Assembly (NCBI GenBank): GCA_022706175.1
Contig: JAKJDB010000237.1
Location: 1 to 5,188, forward strand
Direction: 5' to 3'
DNA length: 5,188 bases
From: Candidatus Zhuqueibacterota bacterium
Lineage (GTDB): Bacteria; KSB1; UBA2214
A program made the translations under genes and the position numbers. The notes beneath the pieces were generated by a model. That model did not search any database, was not told the DNA's origin, and saw only the letters and a list, made by a program, of their open reading frames with translations. Below, in pieces: positions 1 through 5,188 of the stretch. Position 1 is the first letter of the stretch; the number at the start of each line of letters is the position of its first letter.

Positions 1-2547
1 AAAAATATTTTTCACCGGTGGTGATAACCGCCAGGCCGGTTCAAAGCCATCGCCCTCCTTGAGCAGGATGAGTTCGTTGCCGGGATGGCCGTTCTGCGTT
101 GTGATCAACTCCTTGCCGGAACGCTTATCCAGCAAGCTGGTGATGCCGCCGCCCATTTTTTCATCAACCGTCACTTTAAAGTGATCGTTTTCGATCGTGA
201 ACCCGGTCATCGCTTTCGCCAAGGCCGGAGGAGGAGTGGCGGAAGCCGGTCGCAGCCAATACGTTTTATAGCCGATGGAAGGCACCTTTGTTGCCAGAAA
301 GGTCACCTGCGCCGAGATCAGGCCCTGACTGTTTTTTTCTGTACGTTCGACCACGCAATGCACCGGCAGGCCGTTTTCATCCACAATGGCAAAGCCGGCC
401 AAAGGTGTCTCAAAAGATAGATCAGCCCGGACGATGTCGTCGCGTAGCCAATTGAGCGGATTAAAAACCATCAGCGCGGCGGCGCAGCCCGGTGATTCCG
501 TGTCAACGGACTGACTGATCGAGTGCAAGGCTTTTTGCAGCGCCTCGCCGGACAGTTCCAAAGCCTCGCGGTAGCCGGCGTTCAAGTCGAGATAAGGCAC
601 ATCCGCGCCGCAGCCTGTGATGGCATCGTGGTGCTGACCATAGAGCACCTGTCGCCAGGCTCTATCCAACTCTTTCGCCGGATAGGGTTGACCGAGAAGA
701 TTGGCGATGGTGGCGAACTTTTCCGCCGTCACCAATGTGTTCTCACATAGCCGGTTGCCCATTTTCAGATCAAACCTGGACAGCTCACAACCTTCGTTGT
801 ATTGTGATTCATCACGCGAGAGCTCGGGAATATCCAAATCATGCCGCTTGAGCTGATCGAGCACAGCAGAAAAATACTCCGCTTGGCCGTTGGCGGAGAA
901 ATGAACGGTCGGAATATAGTTTTTAAATTCATGAGAGCGGCCGATCATCCAGGCGGTCGGCGCTTTTTCATCGCTCGCATCCAGGATCAATTCCGCTTCG
1001 ATGCCCGGAATTTGCTGCTGCTGGCTTTTAAGCATAGAGGCCGCTTTCTGACGCGCGCTTTGAGATAGGTCATAGGAAGCACCGCGCCAGTCAAAGCCGT
1101 AATTGACTTTCCGGGTCAGCAACGTGCTGCCGTCCGGCGCAAGGCCCCAATAGAGGTCCGGCACGTCGGGCACGCGTATTTCGGGCTCGCGATAATTGGA
1201 GCGCGTCCAGGCGGTGCCGATGAATTCGGACTTGGCCAAAATCTGCGGCATTTGAATGATGTGACCGAATACATCCCAGGGCGCATAGGCAGAAGGGGTA
1301 TCGCCGAGCACGTTCTCATGAAAAAGCCGGCCATAGAGAATGTTGCGCACCAGGGCTTCACCGGAAATGGTGGTCTCGTTGGGCTGATTATAGCTGCCGC
1401 CGGTGGCGATGCGTCCCTGTTTCACCCAGCGGCGGATCAGCGGCCGGTCCAACGGAAAGGCATCGTAATAGGGCTTGACATAGGGGATCTCGTGTAAGAA
1501 AATCTCATAGCTCGAGTCCGCCTCCATGGCGCGAAGGTTTTGATCCACGTTGGACAGGCTTTTCGCCTGAAAGCCCGCTTGGCTGTCCACCCAAACCGGA
1601 TCGACATGGAATCCGGGAACCAAGTACACGTTGCCATTAACGATCGGTTGCCGTTTTTCTGCAAGCTTGAACGTTTTGCGGGCTTTTCCCCGGCTGACCG
1701 TTAATTCTGCGGCGATGGTGCTTTTCAGATCAGGGAGATCCGTTTCTGCTTCTGCCTGCAGCCATGCCATTTGGCGAGGTTCAATATACTGGCCTTTGGC
1801 AAGAGATTTCTGAATGCCCGTGTTGCTTTTCATCTGCAGAGCCACAGGGCCGATGGTCTCATCGCTCACGTTAAACGCGAGAATGCTCACCATATCTGCA
1901 ACCTTCTCGTCGTTCAGCCGACGCGGGGTAGGGCTGATGGAAGGGTTTAGCACCCAAAGTTGATCATCGATTTTGATCAGCGCTTCCAGACGTGCGTACA
2001 TGAACCAGCCGGCCCCTTCCTGATCCACCTTGGCGAGCAGAACATTTTTACCCTGCGACAGCGAGACCGCCACATTGTCTGCATCCGGACCGCTGGAGCG
2101 CACGCTCGGGTAATAGTGCACCTGAATGCCGTTGAGCCAGACCTTGATGCGATCGTTGCTGCCGATTTTGAGAATGGCAAAGGTCGGTTGTTGGCATTCG
2201 ATCACCGCGGCCGCATAGGCGACGTTGCGCTGATTGGGGGACATGCAGCGGATAAAATCCAGCTTGCCCGAAGCATCCGCTTGGACCGTGCGCCAGGCCT
2301 TCGCCGCAGTGGCGTGGGCGGCGTAAGACTGGGGGTTAAAAGCGGCTTCTCCTCCCTGATCAGCCAGGAAATCTGTGTCTATAGATTGGCCTTTTTCATT
2401 GGGAAAGGGGCCGCAGACCAGCCAATCGGTGATGAAAACGTTGGAGCGAAAGGGCTGGACCCCGTCAGTCGCGGCATGGAGGCTCGGTAGAAACACGTTT
2501 GGCGACAGAATGCCGAGCACGAAGAACATGAGCTTTTGAATCGACAT
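1..2547 (-). CDS. Secreted GH38 alpha-mannosidase-family glycoside hydrolase, 3' end missing (partial)
   Basis: The frame is open from the ATG at 2545-2547 to the window edge: 849 codons and no stop, so the C-terminus lies outside. Known for GH38: zinc-dependent retaining hydrolases acting on alpha-mannosides. Seen here: a signal peptide (residues 1-25/26; hydrophobic core 6-14, cleavage near LHA-A, no lipobox); a jelly-roll sugar-binding-like module at about 30-186 (WLVCGPFPN at 42-50, VWLNG near W137); an Ig-like linker at about 190-305; and the GH38 catalytic barrel with HVDPVW (H314, D316) and WDVFGH (W424, D425). The helical domain has QHHDAITGC (638-646). The GH38 C-terminal beta domain begins with VFNPLNW and contains GYKTYWL and DKRSGKEL. 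By alignment to Drosophila Golgi mannosidase II, the zinc ligands are H314, D316, D425 (also the nucleophile) and H640. The general acid probably lies in DASDE (523-527), which is less certain. The position after HHDAITG is Cys where Thr is usual. The substrate is not known; the signal peptide implies action in the periplasm or outside the cell. It probably shares an operon with the beta-helix gene 31 bases upstream. Confidence 0.95.
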   Translation of the reverse strand, partial: MSIQKLMFFVLGILSPNVFLPSLHAATDGVQPFRSNVFITDWLVCGPFPNEKGQSIDTDFLADQGGEAAFNPQSYAAHATAAKAWRTVQADASGKLDFIRCMSPNQRNVAYAAAVIECQQPTFAILKIGSNDRIKVWLNGIQVHYYPSVRSSGPDADNVAVSLSQGKNVLLAKVDQEGAGWFMYARLEALIKIDDQLWVLNPSISPTPRRLNDEKVADMVSILAFNVSDETIGPVALQMKSNTGIQKSLAKGQYIEPRQMAWLQAEAETDLPDLKSTIAAELTVSRGKARKTFKLAEKRQPIVNGNVYLVPGFHVDPVWVDSQAGFQAKSLSNVDQNLRAMEADSSYEIFLHEIPYVKPYYDAFPLDRPLIRRWVKQGRIATGGSYNQPNETTISGEALVRNILYGRLFHENVLGDTPSAYAPWDVFGHIIQMPQILAKSEFIGTAWTRSNYREPEIRVPDVPDLYWGLAPDGSTLLTRKVNYGFDWRGASYDLSQSARQKAASMLKSQQQQIPGIEAELILDASDEKAPTAWMIGRSHEFKNYIPTVHFSANGQAEYFSAVLDQLKRHDLDIPELSRDESQYNEGCELSRFDLKMGNRLCENTLVTAEKFATIANLLGQPYPAKELDRAWRQVLYGQHHDAITGCGADVPYLDLNAGYREALELSGEALQKALHSISQSVDTESPGCAAALMVFNPLNWLRDDIVRADLSFETPLAGFAIVDENGLPVHCVVERTEKNSQGLISAQVTFLATKVPSIGYKTYWLRPASATPPPALAKAMTGFTIENDHFKVTVDEKMGGGITSLLDKRSGKELITTQNGHPGNELILLKEGDGFEPAWRLSPPVKNIF

Positions 2548-2550
2548 ACA

Positions 2551-2558
2551 CTCTCCTT
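2551..2558 (-). promoter_or_regulatory. Shine-Dalgarno site of the GH38 gene
   Basis: Read on the minus strand, AAGGAGAG lies just before TGT and the ATG at 2547-2545. This puts the AGGAG core five bases from the start codon, which is a near-consensus ribosome binding site. It fixes the GH38 start, as does the signal peptide that follows directly. The whole spacer between the two genes (2548-2578) is 31 bases. It shows no hairpin and no obvious promoter, which supports read-through from the upstream gene. Confidence 0.85.
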
Positions 2559-2578
2559 AATGGCTTGAAGCGCAGGGG

Positions 2579-5188
2579 CTATTCTTCTTCGACTAGAATT
2601 TCCCATTTTTTAAATTCAACGGTATAAGGCTTTTGGTCCGGCGAACCGGCGGCGAGTCCGAGATCGATCGCCTGGGCCAATCCGGGCAGGTCGTTGGATT
2701 GCCGCTTGATCAGCCAGGTTTTGCCGTCCAGGCTGATATAGCCGGTGAAGCGGTTGCCGTGCCGTTCCAACCTGAGCCAGATAGGGGTTGTGCTGTTTTC
2801 CGGCAAATTTTCGCTGGCCGCTTTGTGCATGCAGCCATCGCCGAATTCATCATACTCGATGCCCGCGCGGTTGGGCGTGCTGAACAGAAGCACCGAACCT
2901 TTGCTGCCCCGGTCCACGTCAAAACTCTTGCTGATATCATTGCGGGCGAAAAGACCGGCCCGGTACCAGTCATTGGTCTTTTCGCCAAAGGATGCAATTT
3001 GCACGGTCGCGATGAAATCGCCCTTGAGCGCCTTTAGATACACGGTGGCATAGGCATCCTCCGCGTGATAGAAATCCCAGCCACTGGCGGTGATAGTATA
3101 ATGATTTTGGCTTTGGCGCGCGTTGATGCTGGCCGGCTTGGCTTTCGGCGAAATGTACTGCTGCAGCTTGAGCCGGCGCACATCCAATTCTTTACAGTGG
3201 AGCACTTTTAGATCGGCGGTTTCGCTGTTGCCGATCTGAATCGCATAATCGCCCGGCTGGGGCGTGATCTCAAAAGAGACCGGCTGCGTGGAATTCGCCT
3301 TGAGAGTCAGCGAACGGTTTTGTATCTCCCGGCCGTTGGCCAGCAGAGGAATAGAGATTCGCCGATCAGCGGGCTGCAAATTGGTGGCCGAGGCAGAGAT
3401 CTGCACCGGCTGTCCGGCCAGCACCCGCTGTTCCGAGAGGAGGAGTTTGTCATATACGATCTCTGGTTTGAGTCCCTGCACGGTTACGGTCTGCGGCTGG
3501 GTTTCATTGATAGAGATCTCATAAAGACCCGGCTCATTGAGGCGGAAATCGAACTCGATCGTGCGCCGGTTATGGCGGATGATCGGAAAGGGCTGGGTCT
3601 GTATGGGCTTGCGGTTTGCATACAGCGTTAAGGTAGTGATGCCGGAGCTGCCGTTGTTGTAGACCTCTGCTCTGGCTTTGAGCAGAGAACCCGTTTTAAC
3701 AGCCGGCGGCAGCGGCTGGTTCTGCACTGAGAGCTGCAGATTTGAGCAGGCGCAGTCTGGGTCACCGTTGATGAATTGTTCCGGAGCGTTGGCCGGCGGC
3801 TCGATGGTGAAATTGTTCTGGTAGATGTTGTCGCTGAGATAGGTGCCGCACGTTTTCATGGCTGCTTGTTCGAGATCGTAATATATATTATTTTCCACCT
3901 TCCAGCCGCTGGACATGTTATCGAACCAAAAGGCGACGTTGTCGCTGAAAAATCCTCTTTCCACCCCGTGGATGAGATTGCGGCGGATGCTCGAGTTGTA
4001 GGTCATGCCGTTTACCACGATCACGCCGGCGTCATCCGCATCAGTCTGCACATCGTCAAAGTGATTGTATTCCACGATGCATTCGCCATTGCTGTTGCCC
4101 TCCAGGCCGCCGCCGCCGACATCCATAGTGTAGGGGCGTCCGGTTTTAGTGAAATAGTTGTGCGAAATAATCGTGCGCAGGGTATGGAAAGCGCTCAGGG
4201 TGATGCCGCCGCCCTGTCCGCAATTTGAAAAAATGTTGCCGGTCACTTTTGTTTCCCGGTTCATCTGGGAGAGTTTGCCATTGGCTCCATCGCCGGTGCC
4301 GATGATCGCCAGGGCGCCTTGTTCCAGCCCGTCGAAACGGTTGCCGAAAACGCGGGTTTGGTAGCAGCCATAGCCGATCTCCATGCCCAGTCCGCCGCAG
4401 GCGCGCAACTCCGAGTCGGCGAATTCGCAATCATGCGCATATTCAAAGGAAACCGCGATGCAGCCCGGGGTGGCATCATAATGATGGGGAAAAGTGCGGA
4501 AATTTTCTTTCGCCCCTTCAAAAATGAGATTATAGAAACGTAGATTCCGGACAGGCCGGTTTTCCTCGCCTTGAACTTGAATCAACCGGTTGATCTGCGG
4601 CACCGAGAGGATGGCCGCGTTGGGATTCGTCAGGCCGGCCGGCGCGAGGTAACTGATCTCATTCTTTGTTTTATCATAAAACCACTCGCCTGGGCTGTCC
4701 AGCAGCGCTTTGATGTTTTCCACAAAATATCTGGGCGGCACCACCAACAGACCGTTGTGGCCGCCTGGTCCGTCTTCAGGCGTTCGCAGCCAGGCTATCC
4801 TTTTTTTCTCGTCAACCCGCTCGATAGCGTTGTAGGCGCTGCGCCAGCGCAGCAATATCACGATGCGGTTGTCCTCCATTTCCGGCCAGCTGCGGATATC
4901 GCCGCGCTTGAAGGGGATCTCGGAGGTGGAGGAAGGAGTAGAGGCCAAAGTGTAATAACCTGTGTTGGGGGTTCTGGCCAGTGTTTGCTTTTGACCGTTG
5001 ACCAACAGGGCCGGCACCTCTTGCGCAAAGGAACCCAGCCACAGGCTGTCTTTCTGCTGCCACTGGGTCACGCGGCAAGCACCGGAGATGACCGGCTTTT
5101 CGCCCGGATAAGCGGCGTAGGTGACATAGTGGTCGCGCAGATGATGCCATTCAAAAGCGCCCGAGGGGAGATTGGTCTCCACCCTTTC
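2579..5188 (-). CDS. Right-handed parallel beta-helix protein, GH141-like, with C-terminal beta-sandwich modules; 5' end missing (partial)
   Basis: The frame is open from the window edge (5188) to TAG at 2579-2581, 869 residues counted from the edge. The first in-frame GTG (5182-5180) has no ribosome binding site visible in the few upstream bases and enters mid-domain, so it is an internal Val; the true start and any signal peptide lie outside. Order of parts: a lead region with YPGEKPVISG (about 25-35), LLVNGQKQ..ARTPN (about 60-77) and PGEWFYD (about 166-172), a pattern typical of GH141-type and related beta-helix CAZymes; about nine beta-helix coils (about 211-465), such as TKVTGNIFSNC, CIVEYNHFDDV, SSIRRNLIHGV and WKVENNIYYDL; two Ig/CARDB-like modules (about 495-571 and 588-661); and a DUF1349/laminin-G-like module (about 694-867) with AGLFARND and RLERHGNRFTGYISLDGKTW. 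The acidic residues D383/D385/D386 (DADDAG) and D423 (FWFDNMSSG) sit where related proteins carry DAG and LDD-SG motifs and are candidate catalytic residues. Known GH141 members include an alpha-L-fucosidase and a xylanase. Neither activity can be read from this sequence, and a lyase or a purely binding role remains possible. Confidence 0.9.
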   Translation of the reverse strand, partial: ERVETNLPSGAFEWHHLRDHYVTYAAYPGEKPVISGACRVTQWQQKDSLWLGSFAQEVPALLVNGQKQTLARTPNTGYYTLASTPSSTSEIPFKRGDIRSWPEMEDNRIVILLRWRSAYNAIERVDEKKRIAWLRTPEDGPGGHNGLLVVPPRYFVENIKALLDSPGEWFYDKTKNEISYLAPAGLTNPNAAILSVPQINRLIQVQGEENRPVRNLRFYNLIFEGAKENFRTFPHHYDATPGCIAVSFEYAHDCEFADSELRACGGLGMEIGYGCYQTRVFGNRFDGLEQGALAIIGTGDGANGKLSQMNRETKVTGNIFSNCGQGGGITLSAFHTLRTIISHNYFTKTGRPYTMDVGGGGLEGNSNGECIVEYNHFDDVQTDADDAGVIVVNGMTYNSSIRRNLIHGVERGFFSDNVAFWFDNMSSGWKVENNIYYDLEQAAMKTCGTYLSDNIYQNNFTIEPPANAPEQFINGDPDCACSNLQLSVQNQPLPPAVKTGSLLKARAEVYNNGSSGITTLTLYANRKPIQTQPFPIIRHNRRTIEFDFRLNEPGLYEISINETQPQTVTVQGLKPEIVYDKLLLSEQRVLAGQPVQISASATNLQPADRRISIPLLANGREIQNRSLTLKANSTQPVSFEITPQPGDYAIQIGNSETADLKVLHCKELDVRRLKLQQYISPKAKPASINARQSQNHYTITASGWDFYHAEDAYATVYLKALKGDFIATVQIASFGEKTNDWYRAGLFARNDISKSFDVDRGSKGSVLLFSTPNRAGIEYDEFGDGCMHKAASENLPENSTTPIWLRLERHGNRFTGYISLDGKTWLIKRQSNDLPGLAQAIDLGLAAGSPDQKPYTVEFKKWEILVEEE

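Noticed and set aside
1..12. A/T-rich run at the left edge as a terminator or gene end
   Set aside because: Read on the minus strand it encodes K-N-I-F in the GH38 frame with no stop, and it lies within the GH38 C-terminal beta domain, so it is coding.
1960..2490. A 176-codon plus-strand open frame opposite the GH38 N-terminal region
   Set aside because: It lies wholly inside the minus-strand GH38 gene, which has strong family motifs there. The translated product resembles no known protein, so it is an antisense shadow.
2548..2578. Possible terminator or promoter between the two genes
   Set aside because: The 31-base spacer has no inverted repeat, no T-run and no recognisable -35/-10 pair. 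It holds only a ribosome binding site.
3776..4228. A 150-codon plus-strand open frame opposite the beta-helix coils
   Set aside because: It is antisense to clearly repetitive beta-helix coding sequence. It has no convincing ribosome binding site or recognisable domain.
5180..5182. In-frame GTG as the start of the beta-helix gene
   Set aside because: The frame stays open to the window edge, and the GTG falls inside a typical lead region with no room for the expected secretion signal. The gene is 5'-truncated by the window.

Overview
The window holds parts of two long genes on the minus strand, and both run off an edge. Transcription goes from high to low coordinates. The upstream gene (2579-5188, 5' end missing) encodes a large right-handed parallel beta-helix protein with C-terminal beta-sandwich modules, most like GH141-type carbohydrate-active proteins. 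The downstream gene (1-2547, 3' end missing) encodes a secreted glycoside hydrolase family 38 alpha-mannosidase-type enzyme in which all four expected zinc ligands can be identified. A 31-base spacer separates them. It carries a strong Shine-Dalgarno sequence and shows no terminator hairpin, so the two genes are most likely co-transcribed.

Region by region: 5188-2579 is one uninterrupted reading frame of 869 visible residues. It has an N-terminal GH141-like lead region, about nine beta-helix coils, two similar Ig/CARDB-like modules, and a concanavalin/laminin-G-like C-terminal module. Positions 2578-2548 are the spacer with the ribosome binding site. 2547-1 is one uninterrupted frame of 849 codons with a signal peptide, an N-terminal jelly-roll sugar-binding-like module, an Ig-like linker, the GH38 catalytic and helical domains, and the first part of the GH38 C-terminal beta domain. 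No RNA gene, mobile element, CRISPR array or promoter was seen. Almost all of the window is coding.

The moderate GC content (judged by eye), the AAGGAGAG ribosome binding site and the pairing of multidomain secreted carbohydrate-active enzymes suggest a polysaccharide- or glycoprotein-degrading bacterium. Candidates are an FCB- or PVC-group lineage such as Bacteroidota, KSB1/Calditrichota-like or Planctomycetota-like bacteria. The assignment to a phylum is a weak inference. Functionally, the pair looks like part of a glycan-utilisation locus: the beta-helix protein would attack or bind a complex glycan outside the cytoplasm, and the GH38 enzyme would remove alpha-linked mannose or a related sugar from the same substrate.
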